The translations under genes and the position numbers were made by a program. From assembly GCA_965659715.1 (NCBI GenBank), contig CBFHXE010000002.1, positions 39,043-103,042 on the forward strand: a stretch of 64,000 nucleotides of DNA, in the 5' to 3' direction. How positions within the stretch are numbered: the first letter of the stretch is position 1; the number at the start of each line of letters is the position of its first letter. Below the pieces are notes generated by a model that did no database searches, was not told where the DNA came from, and was given only the letters and a program-made list of their open reading frames with translations. Positions 8,226 to 16,778 of this stretch are shown here, one piece after another. Origin of the DNA: CABZJG01 sp965659715 (GTDB taxonomy: Bacteria; Pseudomonadota; Alphaproteobacteria; Rhodobacterales; Rhodobacteraceae).

Positions 8226-9125
8226 CTAGGCCGCCGCTACAAGACCTTTTTCAAGCGCAAGTTCCCGCATTTTAAGTTGCAGCTTTTCAAAAGCACGCAC
8301 TTCAATTTGCCGAATACGCTCGCGGCTTACATTATAATGCTCGCTTAGTTCTTCTAAAGTGATCGCTTTTTCGGCCAACCGCCGTTTGGCCAGAATATCC
8401 TGTTCACGCTCGTTTAAGACTTTCATGGCTTCCGCCAAAAGCTCACGCCGTGTGTCCAGCTCATCCTTGGCTTCATAATCTGCCGCCTGATCTGCATCTT
8501 CGTCTTCAAGCCAGTCCTGCCACTCCATTGAGCTTTCGCCATCAGCTGATCCGACCATTGCATTGAGCGATGCATCGCCACCAGAAAGCCGGCGGTTCAT
8601 GCTAATGACCTCATCTTCGGTAACGCCCAAATCAGTGGCAATTTTCGCCACATTGTCAGGATGCATATCGCCTTCGTCCAAAGCGCCGATACGGGATTTC
8701 GCCTTGCGCAGATTAAAGAATAGTTTTTTCTGAGCGCTGGTGGTGCCCATTTTTACCAGTGACCAGCTGCGTAGGATATATTCTTGAATGCTGGCGCGAA
8801 TCCACCACATCGCATAAGTTGCCAGTCGAAACCCTTTTTCCGGATCAAAGCGTTTAACCGCCTGCATCAAACCGACATTGGCTTCTGAGATAACTTCGGC
8901 CTGCGGCAAACCGTATCCGCGATAGCCCATGGCAATCTTTGCCGCCAACCGAAGATGCGAGGTGACCATTTTATGCGCCGCCTCGGTGTCTTGCTCTTCG
9001 ACCCAGCGTTTGGCCAGCATATATTCCTCTTCCGGCTCAAGCATCGGAAATTTGCGGATATCCTGCAAGTACCGGCTTAGACCGCCTTCCGGGGTTGGGG
9101 CTGGAAGATTTGCGTAGTTGCTCAT
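8226..9125 (-). CDS. rpoH: RNA polymerase sigma factor RpoH (sigma-32)
   Basis: A 299-residue heat-shock sigma factor. Regions 1.2/2 (about 15-130) include the SEANVGLMQAVKRFDPEKGFRLATYAMWWIRASIQEYI type segment. The RpoH box QKKLFFNLRKAK (about 132-143), which separates RpoH from other sigma-70 proteins, is present, and region 4 with an intact helix-turn-helix (VSRERIRQIEVRAFEKL) ends the protein. It directs transcription of chaperone and protease genes. Many Rhodobacterales carry two rpoH paralogues; I cannot tell which this is. GGGAG lies 5 nt before the ATG. No RNA-thermometer structure was apparent over the start. Confidence 0.95.
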   Translation of the reverse strand: MSNYANLPAPTPEGGLSRYLQDIRKFPMLEPEEEYMLAKRWVEEQDTEAAHKMVTSHLRLAAKIAMGYRGYGLPQAEVISEANVGLMQAVKRFDPEKGFRLATYAMWWIRASIQEYILRSWSLVKMGTTSAQKKLFFNLRKAKSRIGALDEGDMHPDNVAKIATDLGVTEDEVISMNRRLSGGDASLNAMVGSADGESSMEWQDWLEDEDADQAADYEAKDELDTRRELLAEAMKVLNEREQDILAKRRLAEKAITLEELSEHYNVSRERIRQIEVRAFEKLQLKMRELALEKGLVAAA

Positions 9126-9253
9126 GTCGCTCCCTCAATGTTCATCTTGTTAACATTAAGTATGATTGGATGAAAACAGTTTCAAGGCCTGTTTAAAATT
9201 TCTACGCTATTTACATCGATTTTGGGCAAAAATATGACCATTGAGGCCAATTT

Positions 9254-10288
9254 TCACGCAGATGTGTTCGTTAAATCGCTCAGCAGCTTGGAAAAGTCAT
9301 CCGGCAGAGTCGCCTCAAAGCGCAGTTTTTCACCGCTCACCGGATGCATAAAGCCTAAAACACTGGCATGGAGCGCCTGACGGGTAAAATTGCCAATGGC
9401 GTCAGTTGCATGCTCGCCCATCACTTTGCGCGCAATGCGCCGTTTGCCGCCATAAACCGGATCGCCAATAAGCCCGTGGCCTGTATGCGCCAAATGTACA
9501 CGTATTTGATGGGTCCGGCCGGTTTCAAGCCAGCATTCAATCCGCGCAGCTGCGGCCGGCGTTCCAAATCGCTGTGCCACCCGAACGCGTGTCACCGCAT
9601 GGCGCCCCCCTTCAAACAGTACCGCCTGACGTTGTCGATCAGTTTTATGGCGGGCCAATTGGGTGGTGATTTTCATCACATTACCGGGCTCAAAATTGAC
9701 CCCACGAACGCCGCGCAACCTTGGATTACTGGCCTCTGGCACCCCAAAACACAGCGCTTGATAGAGCCGCTCAACGCTGTGGGCGGCAAATTGATCCGCA
9801 AGATGATGGTGGGCTTTATCGGTTTTGGCAACCACAAGCAAACCGCTTGTGTCTTTATCGATGCGGTGCACAATCCCGGGCCGCCGTTCGCCGCCAATTC
9901 CGGAAAGGGTGTCGGCGCAATGATACAGCAGCGCATTGACCAAAGTGCCACTTGGCGTGCCCGGCGCCGGGTGCACCACCATGCCCGCCGGTTTGTTGAC
10001 TACAATCAAATGGGCGTCTTCATAAACCACCTTAAGCGGGATGTTTTCTGCCTCGGTTGCGATTTGAGTCGCGTCCGGTAGCGTGATTTCGATCTCGGCG
10101 CCGGCGGCAACCTTGGTTTTAGGACTATCTGCGATTTTGCCGTTGATGCGGACCGCGCCTTGCTCGATCAGTTTTCCCAAACGGGTGCGTGACAGATCCG
10201 CCTGCTCTGGCGCATCGCGGAAAAGAGCTTTATCAAGGCGGTTGGGTGGATCTTCCGCAATCGCAAACTGAACAAGGGACATCGTCAT
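9254..10288 (-). CDS. rluD: RluA/RluD-family 23S rRNA pseudouridine synthase
   Basis: About 344 residues. An N-terminal S4 RNA-binding domain (about 15-75) is followed by the catalytic domain with the HRIDKDTSG motif holding the catalytic aspartate, and later GRTHQIRVH. The family isomerises uridines in 23S rRNA; RluD makes 1911/1915/1917 in helix 69. I take ATG 10288 because AAAAGG lies 7 nt upstream; ATG 10282 is an alternative. A longer in-frame extension to 10408 has no family similarity and lies in the coding part of the divergent gene. The start codons of this gene and the DUF6476 gene overlap head to head. Exact paralogue (RluC/RluD) not proven. Confidence 0.88.
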   Translation of the reverse strand: MTMSLVQFAIAEDPPNRLDKALFRDAPEQADLSRTRLGKLIEQGAVRINGKIADSPKTKVAAGAEIEITLPDATQIATEAENIPLKVVYEDAHLIVVNKPAGMVVHPAPGTPSGTLVNALLYHCADTLSGIGGERRPGIVHRIDKDTSGLLVVAKTDKAHHHLADQFAAHSVERLYQALCFGVPEASNPRLRGVRGVNFEPGNVMKITTQLARHKTDRQRQAVLFEGGRHAVTRVRVAQRFGTPAAAARIECWLETGRTHQIRVHLAHTGHGLIGDPVYGGKRRIARKVMGEHATDAIGNFTRQALHASVLGFMHPVSGEKLRFEATLPDDFSKLLSDLTNTSA

Positions 10289-10586
10289 GACCGAACCTTT
10301 TGAGCCAGAAAAAGATGTGCCGCACCTGGCGTTTTTGCGGCGGCTGGTGACTGTGTTAAGCTTCACCATGATCGCGGGCATGGTAGTGTTAATAGCCCTG
10401 TTTGTCATCCGCTTTCAGGACAGTGGGATTGATATGCCCAACACTGTCACCCTGCCCGATGGCACAAGGCCGGTGGCCTTTACCCAAACCCGGTCCTGGT
10501 ACTCTATTGTGACCAGTGATGACCAGATCCTCATTTACAACCTCAAAGGTGAATTGGTTCAAACAGTGGCCGTCGAACTGCCCTAA
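10287..10586 (+). CDS. small membrane protein, DUF6476-like
   Basis: A 99-residue protein with one transmembrane helix (about 20-43, LVTVLSFTMIAGMVVLIALFV) after a short charged cytoplasmic N-terminus. A periplasmic domain of about 55 residues follows, ending in beta-rich sequence (SDDQILIYNLKGELVQTVAV). It matches my recollection of DUF6476, a Rhodobacterales family of unknown role. It is divergent from the pseudouridine synthase with overlapping start codons, and convergent with thyX 10 bp downstream. Function unknown. Confidence 0.75.
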   Translation: MTEPFEPEKDVPHLAFLRRLVTVLSFTMIAGMVVLIALFVIRFQDSGIDMPNTVTLPDGTRPVAFTQTRSWYSIVTSDDQILIYNLKGELVQTVAVELP

Positions 10587-10595
10587 TGCGCCGCG

Positions 10596-11504
10596 CTATG
10601 CAGACAGCATGGCTTCAAATTCGCGCCATTCGCCTTTGCTCATACCCGAGCTTTCTTGAGTGACCTGGTAGCCGGCTACCATCCTGCGCACGCAGTCTAA
10701 AGCGGTGGCAGACAGCGTTGCGCCACCCATCCGGTAATCTTCGAACGCGCGATAGGCAAAGGGCACCCAATCGGCGACCAGCTTGCACATTTCATCTGCA
10801 TAAACCCGAATTTCATATTGCGCATGCGCATCCGCGCGAAGCCGCAAGAAATGAAACAGATTATGCAGATCAACTTTCCAGTACCACTGAGTGTAAATAT
10901 TGGCCGGCAGGTTCATCCGCGCCAACTCGCGCGCAAGACCTTGTTGGCCCTCTTGGGAAATCATCGCCTCGTAATTGTCATAGGCGCGGGTGCTGTCCGC
11001 TTTGAGAATTTCTAGAACCTGCACCGCTTCCGTGCCTGTGAGCACCTCACCGCGGCCTTGATTGTTGACCACCGATTGCGCGGCCACTTTATCCGGGGCC
11101 GGAATATAAAACTCACGGTCCAAAATAGAGTAACGGGCGGAATATTCGTTCACATTTGCCGTGCGGTGGCGAATCCACTGGCGGGCAACAAACACCGGCA
11201 GTTTCACATGAAGTTTCAGCTCGCACATCTCAAACGGTGTGGAATGCCAGTGCCGCATCAGATAGCGGATCAGGCCTTCGTCGTTTTGCACTGATTTGGT
11301 GCCCTTGCCATAACTGACCCGCGCCGCTTGGCAGATGGCTGCATCATCGCCCATATAATCTATGACCCGCACAAAGCCGTGATCCAGCACAGGATAAGCG
11401 GTGTAAAGATGGCTTTCCATACCGGGGCTGACGGTCCGCAATGTGGTCTGGCTTTGGGCGCGTTGGGCATCAATTTCAGCCAGTTGATCAGACGACAGCG
11501 GCAT
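10596..11504 (-). CDS. thyX: FAD-dependent thymidylate synthase ThyX
   Basis: This 302-residue flavin-dependent thymidylate synthase methylates dUMP using methylenetetrahydrofolate and NADPH, and replaces ThyA. The signature RHR-x7-S is at 112-122 (RHRTANVNEYS). FAD/dUMP-contact segments include the HWHSTPFE stretch (85-92) and the C-terminal QYEIRVYA helix. No thyA is in the window. It is convergent with the DUF6476 gene. No terminator is visible between them. Confidence 0.95.
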   Translation of the reverse strand: MPLSSDQLAEIDAQRAQSQTTLRTVSPGMESHLYTAYPVLDHGFVRVIDYMGDDAAICQAARVSYGKGTKSVQNDEGLIRYLMRHWHSTPFEMCELKLHVKLPVFVARQWIRHRTANVNEYSARYSILDREFYIPAPDKVAAQSVVNNQGRGEVLTGTEAVQVLEILKADSTRAYDNYEAMISQEGQQGLARELARMNLPANIYTQWYWKVDLHNLFHFLRLRADAHAQYEIRVYADEMCKLVADWVPFAYRAFEDYRMGGATLSATALDCVRRMVAGYQVTQESSGMSKGEWREFEAMLSA

Positions 11505-11726
11505 GGGCGAATCCTTTTTAGCATTGAATCGGTTCCACTATATCTTGGGCAAGGGAATGAAGAAACCGCTAGATCAATGATAATTAGGCGAAAACAATAT
11601 CTTTTGCTTTGGCTTTGCCCGGCCAAAGCTCGGCAAATCGGCTGTTGACGCCGCTCTGGACAGTCGGGCAGGACATGATACTTTACCCTCTGAACGCAAA
11701 AGCGATGGCTGCAAAGGGGCAAAGCA

Positions 11727-12155
11727 ATGGGTATTCGGTATCTTCACACCATGGTTCGGGTCAAAAATCTTGAGGCTTCCATGGCCTTTTATGAACTGCT
11801 TGGGCTGAAAGAAACCCGCCGTCACGACAGCGAAGCCGGCCGATTTACGCTTGTGTTTATGGCGCCTAAAGGACAAGAGGACTGCCCGGTCGAGCTAACT
11901 TATAATTGGGATGGCGATGACGCTTTGCCCAGTGACAGCCGGCATTTTGGGCATTTGGCCTATTCGGTGGATAATATTTACGACACCTGCCAGCATTTGC
12001 AGGACAACGGGGTGGTTATAAACCGCCCGCCGCGCGATGGACGCATGGCCTTTGTGCGCTCGCCGGATAATGTGTCAGTAGAATTGCTGCAAGATGGCCC
12101 AGCGCTTGCACCGGCCGAGCCCTGGGCCTCGATGGGCAATAATGGGCATTGGTAA
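11727..12155 (+). CDS. gloA: lactoylglutathione lyase (glyoxalase I)
   Basis: A 142-residue VOC-fold enzyme converting the methylglyoxal-glutathione hemithioacetal to S-lactoylglutathione. The four metal ligands of glyoxalase I are in place as H7, E56, H76 and E119 (in YLHTMV, CPVELTYN, FGHLAYSV and VSVELL). Length is typical of the bacterial single-domain, nickel-type enzyme. It is divergent from thyX across 222 bp and convergent with a MarR regulator gene 29 bp downstream. Confidence 0.92.
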   Translation: MGIRYLHTMVRVKNLEASMAFYELLGLKETRRHDSEAGRFTLVFMAPKGQEDCPVELTYNWDGDDALPSDSRHFGHLAYSVDNIYDTCQHLQDNGVVINRPPRDGRMAFVRSPDNVSVELLQDGPALAPAEPWASMGNNGHW

Positions 12156-12184
12156 AACGAGACAGCATCAGGCAGTTGATGACG

Positions 12185-12682
12185 TCAATAAATATACCTG
12201 ATTTGATCGGTCCAATAACGCTCGACCTGTTTAAGCGTTGATGAAATGTCTTTGATCGATCCCGTGTCCAGAATGTCTTGGGTGATAAGCCCTTCGGCAT
12301 GGCGGGCAAAAAGACGGGCCACCACTTCACGCACAGTGCGGCCCTTGGGGGTTAGCTTGACCCGCACCGACCGGCGATCAAGCTCGCAGCGTTGGTGGTG
12401 CATATAGCCCATATCCACCAGTTTTTTTAAATTATAGCTGACATTGCTGCCTTGATAATAGCCGCGTGGCTTCAATTCACCAGCGGTCAGCTCATTTTCT
12501 CCCACATTGAACAAGAGCAGCGCCTGCACCGCATTTATTTCCAAGGCCCCGACCCGTTCAAATTCATCCTTAATCACATCCAGCAATAAGCGGTGTAATC
12601 GTTCGACCATTGCAAGGGCATCAAGATAGCCACTCATAAAAGCCGTTTCTTTGGTGGCTGCCACTGCGCTTGGAACATTCAT
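12185..12682 (-). CDS. MarR-family winged-helix transcriptional regulator
   Basis: A 165-residue winged-helix protein. The core (about 35-125) has the recognition-helix stretch GSNVSYNLKKLVDMGYMHHQ and the wing CELDRRSVRVKLTPKG, with the DRRS motif of MarR proteins. An unusually long C-terminal helix (about 120-165) would form the dimer interface. It resembles the LdtR-like MarR group of alphaproteobacteria, but I am not sure of that. Targets unknown. Alternative start at M16 (12637). Confidence 0.8.
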   Translation of the reverse strand: MNVPSAVAATKETAFMSGYLDALAMVERLHRLLLDVIKDEFERVGALEINAVQALLLFNVGENELTAGELKPRGYYQGSNVSYNLKKLVDMGYMHHQRCELDRRSVRVKLTPKGRTVREVVARLFARHAEGLITQDILDTGSIKDISSTLKQVERYWTDQIRYIY

Positions 12683-12754
12683 TGCCGTCTCCTGTGATCG
12701 GTGCGGATCAAAGAGTGCACCATAAACCCAAATAATCGGTTAAATCTGAAAAAA

Positions 12755-13021
12755 TTAGCCGTGAACCTGAGAAATATGCGCCTTTATGTCCCTCACAACC
12801 GCTATGAATTGCGGCGCACAGGGGCGCTGCCCCGATACCCACTGATACAGATCCTGATCATTTTGATTTAGAAAATCTTCATATATATTCAGTTCTTGGG
12901 GGCTCATCTGCGACAGGCAGTCGTTCGCAAATCGCGACAAAATGATATCCATTTCCTTGATTCCACGGCGCATAGAACGCATCTTTAATCGCTTAAGCCG
13001 CGTCTGCCGCGCTTCGCTCAT
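12755..13021 (-). CDS. sdhE: succinate dehydrogenase assembly factor SdhE (FAD assembly factor 2)
   Basis: An 88-residue five-helix protein of the SdhE/Sdh5 family, which promotes covalent flavinylation of SdhA. The invariant RGxxE motif is RGIKE at 19-23, inside the usual RLKMRSMRRGIKEMDIIL context. The ATG overlaps the stop of the upstream XRE regulator (ATGA, 13018-13021), so the two are co-translated. The sdh genes themselves are not nearby. Confidence 0.88.
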   Translation of the reverse strand: MSEARQTRLKRLKMRSMRRGIKEMDIILSRFANDCLSQMSPQELNIYEDFLNQNDQDLYQWVSGQRPCAPQFIAVVRDIKAHISQVHG

Positions 13022-13413
13022 ACTGCATCCTTGAGCTTTTGGCGAAGCTGTTTCTCTAACCGGCCAAGTCGATCCGACGACTCTTTGAGTGTGGATTTAA
13101 GCGTTCTCATTTCAATCAAGAGATCACTCATCTCTTGGCTTATCTCAGGCGCTGCCTCTGGGCTGTCCAATCCCTCACCCTCGCCGTTAATCAGCCAGGT
13201 GATTGACACATTCAAAAGACCTGCAAGCATCGACAGGCGATTGGCGCGCGGCTCAGACAGATCGCCTTCCCAGGCCTTAAGGGTTGCCACTTTTATCCCC
13301 AGACGCTTTGCCAGCTGCTGCTGTGTCATGCTGGTTGCATCACGTGCAGCCGCCAACCGATCCCCAAATGTTGCTGTATCGGGGCCGTACCAATCAAATG
13401 CTGCATCCGTCAT
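13018..13413 (-). CDS. XRE-family helix-turn-helix regulator
   Basis: 131 residues. A Cro/C1-type helix-turn-helix spans about 16-70 (MTQQQLAKRLGIKVATLKAWEG and onwards). The C-terminal third (about 95-131) is a heptad-like coiled coil (LKSTLKESSDRLGRLEKQLRQKL) likely to dimerise. It is coupled to sdhE by an ATGA overlap, an arrangement that suggests a role linked to respiratory or general metabolism, but no target is evident. It is divergent from the aspartate aminotransferase gene, with an 83-bp gap that may hold its own operator. Confidence 0.85.
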   Translation of the reverse strand: MTDAAFDWYGPDTATFGDRLAAARDATSMTQQQLAKRLGIKVATLKAWEGDLSEPRANRLSMLAGLLNVSITWLINGEGEGLDSPEAAPEISQEMSDLLIEMRTLKSTLKESSDRLGRLEKQLRQKLKDAV

Positions 13414-13496
13414 AAAATTCCCTAACCTATATTATCTTGATCCTGTGTGGCGCAGAGCCTATGACAAACCAAACCAAACTACAAACAGGTTCCCCG

Positions 13497-14699
13497 ATGT
13501 CTGTTCTTTCAACCGGCCTTGCACGTATAAAACCGTCGCCTACCATTGCCATGTCATCCCTGGCCAGTTCGCTGCGCCAAGAGGGACGTGATATTATCAG
13601 CCTCAGCGCTGGCGAGCCAGATTTCGACACCCCGGACCACATCAAAACCGCAGCCATCGCCGCCATTGAAGCGGGGAAAACCAAATATACCCCCCCTGAC
13701 GGCATGCCCGAATTGAAAGCCGCGATTTGCGATAAATTTGCCCGCGATAATGGCCTTAGCTACCAGCCCAAGCAAATCTCGGTCGGCACCGGCGGCAAGC
13801 AGATTTTGTATAACGCTTTGGTGGCTTCGCTCAACCCCGGGGATGAGGTGGTGATCCCTGCGCCCTATTGGGTGAGCTACCCTGATATGGTGCTACTTGC
13901 GGGCGGCACGCCGGTGATTGCCGAAACCCGCGCGGAAAATAACTATAAACTGAGCGCGGGTGATTTGCGCGCGGCGCTTAGCAGCGCCACCAAATGGTTC
14001 ATTTTTAACTCGCCCTCAAACCCCACAGGCGCAGGGTATAACGAAGACGAATTGCGTGCCTTGACCGATGTGCTGCTCGACTTTCCCCACGTCTGGGTGA
14101 TGAGCGATGATATGTATGAGCATCTGGCCTTTGACGGGTTTCGCTTTTGCACCCCCGCGCAGGTTGAACCACAGCTTTATGAGCGCACGCTCACCTGTAA
14201 CGGCGTGTCCAAAGCCTATGCCATGACCGGCTGGCGCATTGGCTATGCTGGCGGGCCAGAGCCGCTAATTGCCGCGATGCGCAAAGTGCAAAGTCAAAGC
14301 ACGTCGAACCCATCGTCGATTAGCCAGTGGGCTGCGCTAGAAGCACTAACGGGCCCACAAGAGTTTCTGGCAGATAACAATGAGGTTTTTGTGCGCCGCC
14401 GCAACCTGGTTGTGGCCGCATTGAACGCCATCGACGGCATAGACTGCCCGATGCCCGAAGGTGCGTTTTATGTCTATCCTTCCATCGCCGGGCTCATTGG
14501 CAAGCGCACGCCAAAAGGCCATGTGATTGCCACGGACGAAGACTTTGCCATGCAATTGCTCGAAGAAACCGGTGTGGCGGTGGTTTTTGGCGCAGCCTTT
14601 GGTTTGTCGCCAAATTTCCGTGTCAGCTATGCCACTTCGGATGAATTGCTAAAGGCCGCCTGCAAACGAATTGCGGATTTCTGCGCCTCACTAGATTGA
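13497..14699 (+). CDS. aspC: aspartate aminotransferase (class I, Ib subgroup)
   Basis: A 400-residue fold-type I PLP enzyme, the alphaproteobacterial aspartate (often also prephenate) aminotransferase. The N-terminus is the typical SxxLARIKPSPT; GTGGKQ (97-102) binds phosphate; NPSNPTG-type segment SPSNPTG is at 172-178; the Schiff-base lysine is K239 in NGVSKAYAMTGWRIGY. I choose ATG 13497, which has CAGG about 8 nt upstream and matches family N-termini; in-frame ATGs at 13437 and 13461 would add unconserved residues. Convergent with the MATE gene. Confidence 0.93.
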   Translation: MSVLSTGLARIKPSPTIAMSSLASSLRQEGRDIISLSAGEPDFDTPDHIKTAAIAAIEAGKTKYTPPDGMPELKAAICDKFARDNGLSYQPKQISVGTGGKQILYNALVASLNPGDEVVIPAPYWVSYPDMVLLAGGTPVIAETRAENNYKLSAGDLRAALSSATKWFIFNSPSNPTGAGYNEDELRALTDVLLDFPHVWVMSDDMYEHLAFDGFRFCTPAQVEPQLYERTLTCNGVSKAYAMTGWRIGYAGGPEPLIAAMRKVQSQSTSNPSSISQWAALEALTGPQEFLADNNEVFVRRRNLVVAALNAIDGIDCPMPEGAFYVYPSIAGLIGKRTPKGHVIATDEDFAMQLLEETGVAVVFGAAFGLSPNFRVSYATSDELLKAACKRIADFCASLD

Positions 14700-14715
14700 G
14701 GATAAAAAGGGCATT

Positions 14716-16062
14716 TTAAAGTCGCCGCAACAACATTGCGAAACGCACTAGAAGCATAAAGGCTGCTGCCGACAACCCAACCGCCAAGCCAGCCCAAAGA
14801 CCGGCGCCGCCCCAATCGAGCATAAAACAAAACACATAGGCGCCGGGCAATCCGATGACCCAGTAACTGACCACGGCCATGGCCATCGGCACCGTGGTGT
14901 CTTGTATTCCGCGCAAAAACCCCAAGGCCATAACCTGGGCAGCATCCACCACCTGAAACAGCGCTGCCATCAACAAAAGCACACTGCCATAAAGGATAAT
15001 CTGGTCAAAATCCGGATCGTTTGCATCGATAAAAGCCGACAGCAAAGGCTTGGGCATCATTACGAAAGCAAGGACCGTTACGGCTGCAAAAATCATCGAC
15101 AGCACAAAACCCGCAATAGCGCCCTGGCGTAGCGTAACCGCATCGTTTTGGCCAAAGGCTTTGCCCACCCGAATGGTGGCCGCGCCCGATAGGCCAACGT
15201 GAACAACAAAAACAAGGCTGGTGAGTTGTAGCGCCACCCCATGGGCCGCCAAGGGCACTGTGCCCAGCCACCCCATCATAATGGTGGACCCGGAAAACAG
15301 ACCCACCTCGGCAAAACTTGTGGCACCAATCGGCGCGCCCAGTTTTGCCACTTTGAGTAGCGCGCTCCAATCAGGGCGCCACAGACGAGCGAATATCTGT
15401 TGCTCGGGCAAAGCCCATTGGGCGTAAACCGAAACGCCTACCGCCATGAAAATATTGACCGTCAGTGAAGCGATGGCCGCGCCTTGCACACCCAGCTCTG
15501 GCGCCCCGCAATTGCCAAAGATCAGGCAATAATTCAGTGGAATATTGATGATAAAGCCGCCCACTGTAATGAACAGAACAGCCTGCATCAATTCCAGCGC
15601 CGAAAGATAATCTTTGATCACAATCAATATAAGAGCCGGCAAAAGGGCAAAACCGACAATGCGCAAATAGCTCTGCGCAACGTCAGATAACGCAGGGTCT
15701 TGCCCGAACATTTCCAAAACCGCCCCAGAAAACCAAAAAAGACCAAAGGTAGCGACAAAAAACAATGCCGATAACCACAGCGCCATCCGCGTCACCCGGC
15801 GTATCTGTTGATTGTCCCCGCTTGAAACCGCACTGGCCACCAAGGGCATTACTGCGTGACCAAACCCTGAACCGACGATAAAGAAGACAAAGAAATAAGT
15901 ACTCCCCAGCACCACGGCAGCCAAAGCGTCGATAGAATAGCGGCCAAGCATGATGGTATCTGTCACGCCGATTGAGACATGCACAATATAACCGGCTGCC
16001 AGTGGGGCACCAAGCGCTATCATTTTTTTGATCTGTGAACGGTAAGCGTCAGAAATATACAT
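14716..16062 (-). CDS. MATE-family multidrug/metabolite efflux transporter
   Basis: A 448-residue polytopic inner-membrane protein with about 12 hydrophobic segments in two homologous halves, the MATE/NorM layout. Early conserved segment APLAAGYIVHVSIGVTDTIMLG (TM1) and the matching repeat LAKLGAPIGATSFAEVGLFSGSTIMMGWLG at the second half are visible. It exports cationic compounds by Na+ or H+ antiport; substrate unknown. Divergent from parE across about 700 bp of non-coding DNA. Confidence 0.9.
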   Translation of the reverse strand: MYISDAYRSQIKKMIALGAPLAAGYIVHVSIGVTDTIMLGRYSIDALAAVVLGSTYFFVFFIVGSGFGHAVMPLVASAVSSGDNQQIRRVTRMALWLSALFFVATFGLFWFSGAVLEMFGQDPALSDVAQSYLRIVGFALLPALILIVIKDYLSALELMQAVLFITVGGFIINIPLNYCLIFGNCGAPELGVQGAAIASLTVNIFMAVGVSVYAQWALPEQQIFARLWRPDWSALLKVAKLGAPIGATSFAEVGLFSGSTIMMGWLGTVPLAAHGVALQLTSLVFVVHVGLSGAATIRVGKAFGQNDAVTLRQGAIAGFVLSMIFAAVTVLAFVMMPKPLLSAFIDANDPDFDQIILYGSVLLLMAALFQVVDAAQVMALGFLRGIQDTTVPMAMAVVSYWVIGLPGAYVFCFMLDWGGAGLWAGLAVGLSAAAFMLLVRFAMLLRRL

Positions 16063-16104
16063 TCTTCTGCCTTACCCCTAAGTAAAGCATGCCACAAGAA
16101 AAAG

Positions 16105-16134
16105 CCGCGCTATCGGATCACTCCAATAGCGCGG
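16105..16134 (-). terminator. orphan terminator-like hairpin (minus strand)
   Basis: Perfect 9-bp G/C-rich stem (16105-16113 with 16126-16134) and a 12-nt loop. On the minus strand it is followed by CTTTTTCTT. No minus-strand gene lies upstream of it, so it either ends an unannotated RNA or insulates the MATE gene. Confidence 0.55.
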
Positions 16135-16298
16135 AAAAGTGATAGAGTTATTTTAAAAGATGCGCCCCGACAGAAGGGATTTTAGGGGTGGGATGCAATT
16201 ACCTGCCCGGGCGCACCTTAATCGACAAACCAAAAGGTCGGGCAGTTTTAGCTATCTATCCCGATGGACCAACCAAACAGCCGAACCTCAGGTTATTT

Positions 16299-16361
16299 AA
16301 TCTTAGAAAAGGCAAACAAATTAACCTTTTCATTGAACTTAACAGTGCGCTTTCTAAGATT
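16299..16361. repeat. 11-bp inverted repeat upstream of parE
   Basis: AATCTTAGAAA (16299-16309) and its perfect complement (16351-16361) flank 41 nt, which contain a smaller competing stem (AAAAGG 16307-16312 with CCTTTT 16325-16330). The overlapping alternatives look like an RNA structure that can switch. Confidence 0.45.
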
Positions 16362-16778
16362 TTACAAGGTCTGTGAGTAAGCCCTTGCTATAGGTTAAAA
16401 TTGCAGTAAAGGGCCGTTTCATACAACATAGAAAGTTGCAAAGTGTACTTTGCAGAATCAAGATATATAGAAAACAAAATTTTTAACGATTTTATTCAAT
16501 ATCTTACGATATGTTAATCTGAAGCGTCACCTCTTTAAATTATCAAAATAGAATTATCGCTATTAACCAAAATGGGTCAGATGACACGTATCCGATCTAA
16601 TTTTTTTCCGATGCCTCTCATCAGTCCACAGATATGGCGATATTTACATGTCTTAAAGCAGTTGCTGCTTTAAGACGATTTCATTTTTGACTTTCTTTTG
16701 CACGATGACACGCTTGGTGACTTCCCCTTGCCTTTGCAAAGTGTCATACTGAACGCAAAACAAAAAAGAGCAGCCTGT

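Larger units (their letters stand above)
16063..16778. other. long structured intergenic region upstream of parE
   Basis: 716 bp without a convincing gene. Seen: a terminator-like hairpin oriented to the minus strand (16105-16134); a 7-bp TGCGCCC/GGGCGCA closing stem around a 40-nt G/C-rich stretch near 16161-16213; an 11-bp inverted repeat (16299-16361); then an A+T-rich stretch to 16680. A 62-codon frame starting with GTG at 16188 lacks a Shine-Dalgarno and any family resemblance. Confidence 0.6.

Noticed and set aside
9368..10081. 237-codon plus-strand frame
   Set aside because: Shadow of the pseudouridine synthase gene.
16188..16376. 62-codon plus-strand frame before parE
   Set aside because: GTG start, no Shine-Dalgarno, overlaps strong inverted repeats; better explained as non-coding structured DNA.
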